From NCBI RefSeq assembly GCF_013839445.1, contig NZ_JACDIT010000001.1:1591935-1655934 (forward strand): DNA of 64,000 nt, given 5' to 3'. The notes beneath the pieces were generated by a model. It saw only the letters and a list, made by a program, of their open reading frames with translations, was not told the DNA's origin and did no database searches. Below, piece after piece: positions 42,613 through 51,336 of this stretch. Source of the DNA: Chthonobacter albigriseus. Lineage in GTDB: Bacteria > Pseudomonadota > Alphaproteobacteria > Rhizobiales > Pleomorphomonadaceae. Within the stretch, counting starts at the first letter, position 1; each line of letters begins with the position of its first letter. Made by a program: the position numbers and the translations under genes.

Positions 42613-43799
42613 TCCGCCTCGCCCTCCTCTTCATTCTCGTCGCCGGCGGAGCCCGCGCGGACACGTTGCGCCTTGTCGTGCCGGCCGTAGCGCCCGTAGC
42701 GGGCGAGATGATCCCGGTCACGCTGCGAGGCGAATACACCAGCCTGATCACCCTGGAGAAACTGACGTTCCCTTCGTCGGACGCCTACGACTGGATGCAG
42801 ATTTCCCGGGACGCCTGGTCGGAGGAGCGGATCGACGGTCGCACGGTCCGGGTCTTCCAGCGACGCCTCGCCGTCTTCCCGCGCCGGGCCGGGCCGCTGG
42901 CAATCGGGCCGGTCACCCACCACCTGACCGTGACCGGGGGCAGCGCGGCCCGGGAGTCGCTGGACGTCGTCGCCGAGGCGGTGACGCTTGCGATCGCGCC
43001 CTTCCCTGCCGAAGTGCCGCATCTCGCCGCCCGCGCCCTGATAGTCGAGGACGACCTCTCCGCCCGCCCGGGTGAACTCGGTGACGGCGAGACGCTGGTC
43101 CGCCGGGTGACCTTGCGCGTGGACGGAGCACTTCCGCAGCAACTGCCGCCACGCCCCTCCATGCGCGAGCCGTGGTTGATCAGCTTCACCGCGCCGGAGA
43201 TCCGCGAGATCAGGCCGACACCGGAGGGACCTCTCACCACCGTCGTCTGGGAATGGCACCTCCGCCCGCGGACGGGCGAACCGGGCGTTCTGCCCGCGGT
43301 GGAGATTCCCTGGTTCGACACCGGCGCACGCACGATGCGGGTTGCACAGATCCCGGCCATACCCTTCGGCTACGTCAGCTTCGGCGAGAACCGCGGCGGG
43401 ACCGACGCTCTGCCGCCCCGGCAGATCGGCATGGCCGTCCTGGCCCTCGTCGCCGGCCTGCTGGCAGGGTTTTCCGCCTTGCTGATCGGCAGAAGCCCGA
43501 GCCGGGGGGCGGAGATTCTGAAAACGGTTCGCCGTCTGTGGCCGCTGGACCCGACCCGACGCGCCCTGCGGCAAGCAGCCCAGACCGGCGACCTCCTGGC
43601 CCTGAGGCGAGCGGCCGACCGGTATCTGCGCCGCCGGAGAGATCTGGGCCTTCCGGTGACGGGCCGCGAAACCTCAAAGCTCGACGCGGCTCTCTTCGGT
43701 CCCGCGTCCGGAGCCATCGGCTTCGACCCGGCCACCGATCTGGGTGAGATCCTCCGTCACCACGGGGCGACCGCAGACGGAATGCCACGGACGCGCTAG
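42606..43799 (+). CDS. BatD-like periplasmic/membrane protein
   Basis: This 397-residue protein has a signal peptide (MVIRLALLFILVAGGARA) and immunoglobulin-like beta-rich modules typical of the BatD family (VAPVAGEMIPVTLRGEY; RRVTLRVDGALPQQLPPRPS). A single span follows (MAVLALVAGLLAGFSALLIG, about 279-298) with a cytoplasmic tail of about 100 residues containing RRAADRYLRRRRDLG. It closes the MoxR operon, and its stop codon lies within a 17-bp terminator stem. Function is not established beyond association with MoxR/VWA machines. Confidence 0.72.
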   Translation: MVIRLALLFILVAGGARADTLRLVVPAVAPVAGEMIPVTLRGEYTSLITLEKLTFPSSDAYDWMQISRDAWSEERIDGRTVRVFQRRLAVFPRRAGPLAIGPVTHHLTVTGGSAARESLDVVAEAVTLAIAPFPAEVPHLAARALIVEDDLSARPGELGDGETLVRRVTLRVDGALPQQLPPRPSMREPWLISFTAPEIREIRPTPEGPLTTVVWEWHLRPRTGEPGVLPAVEIPWFDTGARTMRVAQIPAIPFGYVSFGENRGGTDALPPRQIGMAVLALVAGLLAGFSALLIGRSPSRGAEILKTVRRLWPLDPTRRALRQAAQTGDLLALRRAADRYLRRRRDLGLPVTGRETSKLDAALFGPASGAIGFDPATDLGEILRHHGATADGMPRTR

Positions 43800-43825
43800 C
43801 GATCGGTGTCGCTGGCGCGTCCGTG
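43786..43825. terminator. Strong bidirectional stem-loop between convergent genes
   Basis: CACGGACGCGC (43786-43796) with GCGCGTCCGTG (43815-43825), and AGCGA (43798-43802) with TCGCT (43809-43813), form a 17-bp stem with one T-G position and a six-base loop TCGGTG. It overlaps the stop codon of the BatD-like gene and ends 15 bases before the stop of the convergent membrane-protein gene. It lacks flanking T-runs, but its length and position make it the best terminator candidate in the window. Confidence 0.7.
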
Positions 43826-43840
43826 ACGAGTGGCTTTCGG

Positions 43841-44800
43841 TTACCGTCCGGTGCGCGACCGGAGATAGCCGACCGTCACCGTCGGATCGACGGTGCCCCA
43901 ACGCCCGCCGAACCATCCGGCCACCGCTCCGAGAAGCAGCGCGATCGCGGAGAACAGGGCCGCGGTGGAAACCGCAGATGCAGCCGTATCGGCCGCTTCG
44001 GTGGCCTGCTGCTTCGCCTGCTCGACGGTCTGGCGATACTGCTGCTCGTACTGCTGGACTTCGGTTCTGGCCTGCTCCACCGGGATCTGACGGGCCTGCG
44101 CCAGAGTCTGCGCCGCAGTTTCGCGGGCCTGCTCGGCTTGGGCTTCGTCCCCGGTCACGAGCGCGCGGACGGCCGAAACCGCAGCGTCCCGGATGGCCGC
44201 CGGATCCTGTCCGCCGGTTGCCGAGCGAACCTGGTCTTCGATGGCCGAGAACGGGTCTGCGGCTTCGGTCAACCCGGGAGCAGCCGCTTCGACCGCCGTT
44301 TGGGCCGCGCCGCCCGCCGTCTGGGCGACATTGCCGAGGGCGTTCGAGACGGTTCCGTAGAGGCCGCCAAGGACTCCGCCGAGCGTCGAGGTCAGCAGGT
44401 AGAAGATGACGAGGGTGGTAAGGGCCCACGACGTCAGGCCATGCCAGCCGGCTGTGGATTCCTTCGGCTTTCCGGCGAGTCGGCCTGCCGTATAACCGCC
44501 GGCCAGCGATGCGATGATCCCCGCGATCGTCCACCAGATGCCGGCGCCGATGGAGAACGAGCTGACGGCAGGGCTGTCGCCGCCGACCGGATCGATGCTG
44601 GCTGCCCCGACCCCGATCCCGAACAGGTTCAGGATGAGATGCGTGACCAGGCTGACGACCACGCCTGCGAGAACGGCCCCCCAGGAAACTTTGTTGAGCA
44701 TGATCGAGCGGGCATCCTCGGCCGGGGTGACCGGTGAAATGTGAGGAGCATCATCGTCGCCTAGGGTCCTTGGCGTCGATGGGTGGTTCGTGGCTGTCAT
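43841..44800 (-). CDS. Four-span membrane protein with Gln/Ala-rich stalk (PhnA-like annotation group)
   Basis: This 319-residue protein has a polar N-terminus (1-33), membrane helices at about 35-60, 75-98 and 110-150, an acidic Ala/Gln-rich region predicted as long helix (about 155-280, with AQAEQARETAAQTLAQARQI), and a final span followed by GGRWGTVDPT. Similar proteins in Rhizobiales are called PhnA-like or hypothetical membrane proteins; I do not know a function. The ATG at 44800 has GGAG 9 bases upstream. It is monocistronic, convergent with the MoxR operon. Confidence 0.6.
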   Translation of the reverse strand: MTATNHPSTPRTLGDDDAPHISPVTPAEDARSIMLNKVSWGAVLAGVVVSLVTHLILNLFGIGVGAASIDPVGGDSPAVSSFSIGAGIWWTIAGIIASLAGGYTAGRLAGKPKESTAGWHGLTSWALTTLVIFYLLTSTLGGVLGGLYGTVSNALGNVAQTAGGAAQTAVEAAAPGLTEAADPFSAIEDQVRSATGGQDPAAIRDAAVSAVRALVTGDEAQAEQARETAAQTLAQARQIPVEQARTEVQQYEQQYRQTVEQAKQQATEAADTAASAVSTAALFSAIALLLGAVAGWFGGRWGTVDPTVTVGYLRSRTGR

Positions 44801-45009
44801 GGAAGCGTCTCCCGACGAATTTGGACTAGGTGCAGTGGTCTTCGAACATCTGGCGACTCCGATCGTTCCTGCCGAGCGGTTGTCGTCGGGGGCAACAGTC
44901 CGCAGTTCCTCCGGCCCATGTGAGCCGATCGATTGCGGTGCGGGCAGGCCGAGCCCTATCCTTGGCTTCAAGCGAGGCGACAACGCCGCTTATGATCGGG
45001 ATTGCAGGA

Positions 45010-46971
45010 ATGGATACGGCTCCCCTCTGGACACCGTCGCCCGACAGGGCGGCAGCGGCGGCGATCAACCGCTTTCGCGGCGTCTGCGAGCAGCGCGCCG
45101 GGAGGACGCTTCCGGATACCGTGGCGTTGCATGCATGGTCCGTGGCGGAACCGGCCGCCTTCTGGGAAGCCGTTTGGGACGTCTGCGGCGTGATCGGCGA
45201 AAAGGGCCCCCGCAAGCTGGTGGACGGCGAGCGGATGCCGGGAGCCCGCTTCTTCCCGGACGCGACCTTGAACTTTGCGGAGAACCTGCTCGCCAGGCCA
45301 GGCCCGGACAGTGCGGACGCGCTTGTCTTCCGGGCCGAGGACAAGACCGCGGGACGGCTTTCCTGGAGAGACCTGACGGCGCTGGTCTCCCGACTTCAAC
45401 AGGCGCTCGCGGCCGCAGGCGTCGGCGTGGGAGACCGCGTGGCCGCCCTGCTACCGAACATCCCGGAGGCGGTCGCGGCCATGCTGGCGGCAACCTCGCT
45501 GGGTGCGGTCTGGTCGTCGGCCTCGCCTGATTTCGGTCCGCGCGGCGTCACCGACCGTTTCGGCCAGATCGAGCCGAAGGTTCTCCTCACCGCCGACGGC
45601 TATTGGTACGGCGGCAAATCGATCCCGATCGGCGGCAAGCTGACGGAGATCCTGCCGCACCTGCCCACCGTCCGGATCGTGGTGGTGATCGACATCCTCG
45701 GCGCGGCCGGCGAGGTCGCAAACCGCTTGCCGAACGCGGTGACGTTCGCCGATTTCATCCGTCCTTTCGGGCCCAAGCTCCTGGACTTCGTGCGGTTGCC
45801 GTTCGACCAGCCGCTCTACATCCTCTTTTCCTCCGGCACGACCGGCGTGCCCAAGTGCATCGTCCACCGGGCAGGCGGGGTGCTGCTCCAGCACCTGAAG
45901 GAGCATGCCCTTCACGCCGACATCCGACCGGGCGACCGGATCTTCTACTTCACCACGCTCGGCTGGATGATGTGGAACTGGCTGGTCTCAGGATTGGCGG
46001 TCGGCGCGACGTTGCTGCTCTACGACGGCTCGCCGTTCCATCCCGGACCTGAAGCGCTGTTCGACTACGCGGACGCCGAAGGCATGACCTTCTTCGGCAC
46101 CTCCGCCAAGTACATCGACGCGGTTCGGAAGTCCGGCCTCGTCCCGCGGCGGACGCACGCGCTCGACACCGTTCGAGCGATGGGCTCGACCGGATCGCCC
46201 CTGTCGCCGGAGAGCTTCGATTTCGTCTACCGTCACATCAAACCGGACATCCACCTCTCCTCGCTGTCCGGCGGCACCGACATCGTCTCCTGCTTCGTCC
46301 TCGGCGACCCCACGCGCCCGGTGTTCAAGGGCGAGATCCAAGGCCCCGGGCTCGGCCTCGACGTGCAGGTCTGGACGGAGGACGGCAGGCGGGCGGGCGT
46401 GGGAGTGAAGGGTGAACTCGTCTGCGTGAACCCCTTTCCGGCGATGCCGCTCGGGTTCTGGAACGATCCCGGAGAGACCAGGTACCGCTCCGCCTACTTC
46501 GAGCGCTTCGAAGGCGTATGGTGCCATGGCGACTTCGCGGAGTTGACGGTGCATGGCGGCTTCATCATCCATGGACGATCGGACGCCACGCTGAACCCCG
46601 GCGGCGTGCGCATCGGCACCGCCGAGATCTACGCCCAGGTGGAGCAGGTCCCCGAGGTGGTGGAGGCGCTCGCGATCGGGCAGGAGTTCGACGGCGACGT
46701 CCGCGTCGTCCTCTTCGTCCGTCTTCGGACCGGCGCTGTGCTCGACGCCGATCTCGACCGCCGGATCCGGGAAAGGATCCGTACCGGCGCCTCCCCCCGG
46801 CACGTCCCCGCGAAGATCCTCGCCGTCGCCGACATTCCGCGCACCAAGTCCGGCAAGATCACCGAACTCGCCGTGCGCGACGTGGTGCATGGTCGGCCCG
46901 TCAGCAACAAGGAGGCTCTCGCCAACCCCGAGGCGCTGGACCTGTTCAGGGACCTGCCGGAGCTCTCCTAG
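45010..46971 (+). CDS. Acetoacetate-CoA ligase
   Basis: This 653-residue ANL-superfamily ligase converts acetoacetate, ATP and CoA to acetoacetyl-CoA, feeding PHB or ketone-body metabolism in the cytosol. The N-terminus [19 protein letters not shown] is diagnostic for the acetoacetyl-CoA synthetase branch. Core motifs are [19 protein letters not shown] (P-loop), [47 protein letters not shown] and the catalytic lysine in [10 protein letters not shown] chose the ATG at 45010 because it gives the family N-terminus exactly; an ATG at 44992 adds six residues. The promoter would lie in the 209-bp gap after the divergent membrane protein. Confidence 0.92.
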   Translation: MDTAPLWTPSPDRAAAAAINRFRGVCEQRAGRTLPDTVALHAWSVAEPAAFWEAVWDVCGVIGEKGPRKLVDGERMPGARFFPDATLNFAENLLARPGPDSADALVFRAEDKTAGRLSWRDLTALVSRLQQALAAAGVGVGDRVAALLPNIPEAVAAMLAATSLGAVWSSASPDFGPRGVTDRFGQIEPKVLLTADGYWYGGKSIPIGGKLTEILPHLPTVRIVVVIDILGAAGEVANRLPNAVTFADFIRPFGPKLLDFVRLPFDQPLYILFSSGTTGVPKCIVHRAGGVLLQHLKEHALHADIRPGDRIFYFTTLGWMMWNWLVSGLAVGATLLLYDGSPFHPGPEALFDYADAEGMTFFGTSAKYIDAVRKSGLVPRRTHALDTVRAMGSTGSPLSPESFDFVYRHIKPDIHLSSLSGGTDIVSCFVLGDPTRPVFKGEIQGPGLGLDVQVWTEDGRRAGVGVKGELVCVNPFPAMPLGFWNDPGETRYRSAYFERFEGVWCHGDFAELTVHGGFIIHGRSDATLNPGGVRIGTAEIYAQVEQVPEVVEALAIGQEFDGDVRVVLFVRLRTGAVLDADLDRRIRERIRTGASPRHVPAKILAVADIPRTKSGKITELAVRDVVHGRPVSNKEALANPEALDLFRDLPELS

Positions 46972-47007
46972 ACGAAGCGGCGTCCGGCCAGCCGGCCTCC
47001 GTGTTTC

Positions 47008-47760
47008 CTAGTGGCCGGGCCGGTGCGGCGCTTTCTTTTTCCGCCGGCGCGCGACGATGTTCAGCCCCTCGACGAGCGCCGAGAAAGCCATCGCCGCGTA
47101 GATGTAGCCCTTCGGAACATGCACGCCGAAGCCCTCCGCGATCAGCGTGGTGCCAATCAGGAGGAGAAACCCGAGCGCCAGCATCACGACGGTCGGATTG
47201 GCCTGGATGAAGTTGGCGAGCGGATTGGCCGCGAGCAGCATCACCGCCACCGCGGTCAGGACGGCGATGACCATGACCGGAATGTGCTCCGTCATGCCCA
47301 CGGCCGTGATGATGCTGTCGATCGAGAACACCAGATCCAGGATGAGGATCTGCGTGACCGCCGCCCCGAACGTGATGCCAGCCGCCTTGGCGTCGAACAG
47401 GTCGCCTTCGGGGTCCGGATCGACGTTATGGTGGATCTCCTTGGTCGCCTTCCACACCAGGAAGAGCCCGCCTGCGATGAGGATCATGTCCTTCCAGGAG
47501 AACGGCTGCCCGAACACGGTGAAGACCGGTTCCGTCAGCTGAACGATCCATGCGACGGTCCCCAGCAGCCCGAGCCGCAGGATGAGCGCGAGCCCGATAC
47601 CCACGCGGCGGCCGCGTTCACGCTGACCTTCGGGAAGCTTGTTGGTCAGGATCGAGATGAAGATCAGGTTGTCGATGCCGAGCACCACCTCCATCACGAT
47701 CAGAGTGGCAAGGGCGATCCAGACAGTCGGATCCACGGCCAGAGAACTGATGTAGTCCAT
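47008..47760 (-). CDS. TerC-family integral membrane protein
   Basis: This 250-residue protein has seven membrane segments. The family signature [18 protein letters not shown] (about residues 21-38) and a matching second-half motif [18 protein letters not shown] (about 140-157) both carry the conserved Asp residues thought to bind metal. TerC proteins export Mn2+ or help metalate exported enzymes. I looked for a Mn2+ riboswitch upstream and did not see one. It is convergent with the acetoacetate-CoA ligase gene; its 5' neighbour is the LacI regulator gene. Confidence 0.88.
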   Translation of the reverse strand: MDYISSLAVDPTVWIALATLIVMEVVLGIDNLIFISILTNKLPEGQRERGRRVGIGLALILRLGLLGTVAWIVQLTEPVFTVFGQPFSWKDMILIAGGLFLVWKATKEIHHNVDPDPEGDLFDAKAAGITFGAAVTQILILDLVFSIDSIITAVGMTEHIPVMVIAVLTAVAVMLLAANPLANFIQANPTVVMLALGFLLLIGTTLIAEGFGVHVPKGYIYAAMAFSALVEGLNIVARRRKKKAPHRPGH

Positions 47761-47865
47761 CCATACCTGCTTTCGGAAGAAGAGGTGCGGTTATCGCAGA
47801 TCCCGCAAGGCATGGTCGACAACAAAGTGACCCTCCCGAAAGATCCTCCACGGTTGCCGCCGGCT

Positions 47866-48903
47866 TTAAGCGTCTTTGAGTGCCGGGCTGACCCGAACGG
47901 ACCGCCGCCAGATCGGCTCCGCTTTGACAAGGCGGGATGGAACGGGTCCAACGCCCTCCGTCGAACTGCCGATCTGCCCCATGATGCAGGAGACCAGTTC
48001 AGATACCGGCTGGCGGAATGTGGTCAGTTCGTAGGACGCCCAGCCGGCCTGTTCGATGTCGTCGAAACCCACCACGCTGAAAGCCTCGGGAATGCGCAGG
48101 CCGAGGTCATGACGGGCAGCATCCATGAACCCGAGTGCGAGGAGATCGGTCACGCAGAAGGCGGCGTCCGGCCGGTCGGCGCCGGCGAGCAGCGCGCGCG
48201 CACTCGCCGCGCCGGAGGCGTAGCTGGTCGGTCCCGCGCGGTGCGGCAGGGTCTCCAGGCCCAGCTTGGTGGCTTCCCGAATGAAGGCCTCCTCACGCGC
48301 GACGAGGCTAGCGGTTCCCGCTGTCGATGACACGACGGCGATCCGCCGGCAGCCGGCCCGCGCCAACATGGCGGCGGCGTCCCGCGCTGCGCCTTCGTTG
48401 TCGATCGACACCGTTCCGACGCCTTCGATCTGCTCGGAGCGGTTCAACAGCACAAGCCTCTGACCATTGTCCAGGCACGTCGTCACGATCGATGCCGGCG
48501 GCGAACCGGAAAGGATCACGCTGGCCTCCGCCCGGTAGTTGAGCGTCATCCGCAGGGCATGCTCCACCGACACCGGATCGCCGGCACAGTTCAGCACCAT
48601 GGCGATCCGGCCGGCGTCCTGCAGTGCCAGCGTCAGCCCGTCGAGCATGGCCGCCTGGAGCGGCGTGCCGATGCCGGAGGCGATCAGGCAAACGATTCCG
48701 CTCTCGTTCCGGATCAGCCCCCGTGCGAGGTGGTTGACGTGGTAGCCGAGTGCCGCCGCCGCACGCAGCACCTTGTCGCGCGTCTCCGGCGAAACGCTTG
48801 CCCCGTCGGTGAAGGTCCGCGACACCGCGGATCGGGAAACACCGGCCTTTTCCGCAACCTTCTGGGCGTTCACCGTGGGCTTCCGTCTCACCACGGCCGT
48901 CAT
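47866..48903 (-). CDS. LacI-family transcriptional regulator
   Basis: This 345-residue repressor has the N-terminal headpiece VNAQKVAEKAGVSRSAVSRT (about 11-30) with the hinge GYHVNHLARGL, then a periplasmic-binding-like effector domain (IVCLIASGIGTPLQAAMLDG; GTVSIDNEGAARDAAAML; AFCVTDLLALGFMDAARHDL; FSVVGFDDIEQAGWASYELT). It is divergent from a phosphatase and organophosphate-type ABC operon, with two palindromes in the 161-bp gap, and very probably represses both directions until a sugar-like or sugar-phosphate ligand binds. Confidence 0.88.
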   Translation of the reverse strand: MTAVVRRKPTVNAQKVAEKAGVSRSAVSRTFTDGASVSPETRDKVLRAAAALGYHVNHLARGLIRNESGIVCLIASGIGTPLQAAMLDGLTLALQDAGRIAMVLNCAGDPVSVEHALRMTLNYRAEASVILSGSPPASIVTTCLDNGQRLVLLNRSEQIEGVGTVSIDNEGAARDAAAMLARAGCRRIAVVSSTAGTASLVAREEAFIREATKLGLETLPHRAGPTSYASGAASARALLAGADRPDAAFCVTDLLALGFMDAARHDLGLRIPEAFSVVGFDDIEQAGWASYELTTFRQPVSELVSCIMGQIGSSTEGVGPVPSRLVKAEPIWRRSVRVSPALKDA

Positions 48904-48927
48904 CCAAACCTCGTCTTCTGAAGTGCA

Positions 48928-48943
48928 ATGCTGTTCACAGCAT
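48928..48943. promoter_or_regulatory. Palindrome near the LacI gene start
   Basis: ATGCTGT-TC-ACAGCAT has perfect 7-base arms and lies 25-40 bases before the lacI-type start codon. Its position suits an autoregulatory operator. Its arms differ from those of the palindrome at 49024. Confidence 0.5.
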
Positions 48944-49023
48944 GCCCGGCATCAATCGTGGACGTCAAGCGAATGGTACGGAGTTGGCCGGTCACGCGCG
49001 CGGATTCGCACCTTGTATCGATC

Positions 49024-49037
49024 TGCACAGCTGTGCA
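49024..49037. promoter_or_regulatory. Palindrome upstream of the phosphatase-ABC operon
   Basis: TGCACAGCTGTGCA is a perfect 14-base palindrome ending 27 bases before the phosphatase ATG. An even-length, centre-symmetric site of this size is typical of LacI-family operators, although the central CG common in that family is replaced by GC. Binding here would block the rightward promoter. Confidence 0.55.
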
Positions 49038-49064
49038 AAGATGAAGTCAGACTGGAGCTATCCC

Positions 49065-49889
49065 ATGACTTCGACCTCGACCGACCTGGACAGCCGTTTC
49101 GTCAGCCTGCAGGGCGTCATGCGCCAGGCGGGCATCCTGGCCCTGGAGGGCTTCCGCAAGGCGAAGTCGGTCCCGACCGCGATGAAGGGCCCGCAGGACT
49201 ACCTGACCGAGACCGATGCGGCGGTCGAGCGACTGCTGCGCCGGGAACTGGCTGCGCTCCATCCCGGTGACGGCTTCATCGGCGAGGAGGAGGGTGGCGG
49301 ACCGGCCGGGAATGTCTGGGTTGCCGATCCGATCGACGGGACGGCGAACTTCGCCCGCGGGATACCCCACTTCTGCATCTCGCTCGCCTTCGTCGGCGAC
49401 GGCGTGACAGAACTGGGGGCGATCTACAATCCTGCCCTGGAGGAGCTGTGGCTCGCCCGGCGCGGGGCGGGCGCTTCGCTGAACGGCGCGCCGATCGCCG
49501 TCGCCGACACCCGCGATTTCCAGGCGGCGAGCATCGAGCTCGGTTGGTCGACCCGAATCCCCAACACCGCCTATCTGGACGTGGCCGGCGATCTGCTCGC
49601 GCTCGGCGCTAACGTCCGCCGTGCCGGCTCCGGCGCGCTCGGCCTTGCCTATGTGGCGGACGGTCGCCAGGACGGCTACGCCGAACTGCACATGAACCCC
49701 TGGGATTGCCTTGCCGGATTGCTGCTCGTCGCCGAGGCCGGAGGGAGGGTGAACGACTTCCTGGCGAACGGGTCGGGCCTTGCATCCGGCAATCCCGTTC
49801 TCGCCGTCACGCCTGCGCTGGCAGCGAGCGTTTCGGCGGCGACGGGGATCCCGCTCGCGCCGGACGCGACCGTCGACCGGGCCGCCTGA
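49065..49889 (+). CDS. Inositol-monophosphatase-family phosphatase
   Basis: This 274-residue Mg2+-dependent phosphatase has the motifs GEEEGG (metal Glu about 74-76), VADPIDGTANFARGIPHFCI (D88, D91, G92, T93) and MNPWDCLAGLLLVAEAGG (third metal Asp). The family includes inositol-, histidinol-, fructose-1,6- and 3'-phosphoadenosine phosphatases. The ATG at 49065 has GGAG 7 bases upstream; the earlier ATG at 49041 has none. Co-localisation with an organophosphate-type ABC importer suggests it dephosphorylates the imported sugar phosphate, which is inference. Confidence 0.85.
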   Translation: MTSTSTDLDSRFVSLQGVMRQAGILALEGFRKAKSVPTAMKGPQDYLTETDAAVERLLRRELAALHPGDGFIGEEEGGGPAGNVWVADPIDGTANFARGIPHFCISLAFVGDGVTELGAIYNPALEELWLARRGAGASLNGAPIAVADTRDFQAASIELGWSTRIPNTAYLDVAGDLLALGANVRRAGSGALGLAYVADGRQDGYAELHMNPWDCLAGLLLVAEAGGRVNDFLANGSGLASGNPVLAVTPALAASVSAATGIPLAPDATVDRAA

Positions 49890-50172
49890 TCTCCCGATCG
49901 TCCTCCGCCCGCGTTTCTAGCACCGGGCCGACGTCTTGCGTCGCATCCGTTCGCTCGATGTGGCTTCGTTCGGCACCCGGAACGGCGGGCGATCCTTCTC
50001 CCCCGGTTGTTAACAGAGTTACAGCCGTCACCGGTCTCCTGAAATCCTGAGTTTACAAGAGGCGGAGAACCTCGCTTCCAGTCCGCGCTTCGGAGGAGGC
50101 CGGACCTGGAGGAGATGGGCCGAAACCGGACCGGGATGCACCAGGGTCGGACGGCACTCAAGGGAGAACGAC

Positions 50173-51207
50173 ATGAGATCGAACCGCTTCAACCGCACCC
50201 TCATGGCCGCCGCGGCGGTTTCCGCGTTCTGGGCGGGGTCGGGGCAGGCTGCCGCCGAGTCGCTCACGCTCTACTGCAGTGTGCAGGAGGAGTGGTGCCA
50301 AGCCATGGTCAACGCGTTCACTGCCGAAACCGGCATCGACGTGGCGATGACCCGCAAGAGCTCCGGTGAGACCTTTGCCCAGATCCAGGCCGAGTCCGGC
50401 AACCCCAAGGGCGACGTCTGGTGGGGCGGCACCGGCGACCCGCATCTGCAGGCCGCCGAGGAAGGCCTGACGGAGGAGTACCAGTCTCCCCGTCTGGCCG
50501 AATTGCAGCCGTGGGCCCGGCAGCAGGCGGAAAGCTCGAAGAGCCGCACCGTCGGCATCTACGCCGGAGCGCTCGGCTTCGTCTACAACACCGAGATCGT
50601 CGCGGAGAAGAAGCTGCCCGAGCCGGCCTGCTGGGCCGATCTGGTGAAACCGGAATACAAGGGCGAGATCCAGATCGCCAACCCGAACTCGTCGGGCACC
50701 TCCTACACGGCTCTTGCGACCCTGGTGCAGTTGCTGGGTGAGCAACCGGCCTTCGACTATCTCGCCCAGCTCAACGCCAATGTGAACCAGTACACCAAGT
50801 CGGGCGCCGCTCCGGCGACCGCCGCCGCCCGGGGAGAGACCGCGATCGGCATCGTCTTCATGCACGACGGTGTCACACAGGTCGTCGGCGGCTTCCCGGT
50901 CAAGGTGGTCGCCCCCTGCGAGGGCACTGGCTACGAGATCGGCTCCATGAGCCTGATCAAGGGCGGTCCCAACCCGGACGCTGCGAAGAAGTGGTACGAC
51001 TGGGCACTGTCGCCGGCGGCCCAGGAGATCGGCGCCACCGCCAACAGCTTCCAGGTGCCGTCGAACACCGGCGCGAAGACCCCGCCGGAGGCACCCAGCC
51101 TCGATACGGTGAAGCTGATCGACTACGACTTCGCGAAGTACGGTTCGTCCGATGAGCGCAAGCGGCTCCTGGGACGGTGGGACTCGGAGATCGGCTCCAA
51201 GAACTGA
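50173..51207 (+). CDS. ABC transporter substrate-binding protein, AfuA/FbpA superfamily
   Basis: This 344-residue periplasmic binding protein has a signal peptide (FNRTLMAAAAVSAFWAGSGQ ending QAAAE). The pattern SSGETFAQIQAES, WWGGTGDPHLQAAEEGL and ANPNSSGTSYTALATLVQLL matches the branch that includes AfuA (hexose phosphate) and phosphonate binders. The paired tyrosines that ligate Fe3+ in FbpA are not evident, so organic phosphate is more likely than iron. GGGAG precedes the ATG. It is 283 bp after the phosphatase; that gap shows no clear gene and may hold a second promoter near TTGTTAACAG (50007-50016). Confidence 0.82.
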   Translation: MRSNRFNRTLMAAAAVSAFWAGSGQAAAESLTLYCSVQEEWCQAMVNAFTAETGIDVAMTRKSSGETFAQIQAESGNPKGDVWWGGTGDPHLQAAEEGLTEEYQSPRLAELQPWARQQAESSKSRTVGIYAGALGFVYNTEIVAEKKLPEPACWADLVKPEYKGEIQIANPNSSGTSYTALATLVQLLGEQPAFDYLAQLNANVNQYTKSGAAPATAAARGETAIGIVFMHDGVTQVVGGFPVKVVAPCEGTGYEIGSMSLIKGGPNPDAAKKWYDWALSPAAQEIGATANSFQVPSNTGAKTPPEAPSLDTVKLIDYDFAKYGSSDERKRLLGRWDSEIGSKN

Positions 51208-51213
51208 GGATCG

Positions 51214-51243
51214 GCGGCGGCGCCCCTCGGGGATCGCCGCCGC
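51214..51243 (+). terminator. Stem-loop after the AfuA-like binding-protein gene
   Basis: GCGGCGGCG (51214-51222) and CGCCGCCGC (51235-51243) form a perfect 9-bp stem; the loop contains a further CCCC/GGGG pairing. It starts 7 bases after the stop codon and lies before the permease gene. No U-run. Confidence 0.55.
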
Positions 51244-51336
51244 ATCCTTCCGTCCGCGGGTCCGCGCTCCGTCGGCCTGGTGCGGCCGGTTTCGCGCGGG
51301 TCGGTCCGCCATCCCGTTCACCCGGAATCTGCTCCC

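Noticed and set aside
47761-47865. Possible Mn2+ (yybP-ykoY) riboswitch upstream of the TerC gene
   Set aside because: The gap is only 105 bases and lacks the conserved loop sequences and paired arms; just a 5-bp stem (TGCGG/CCGCA) is visible.
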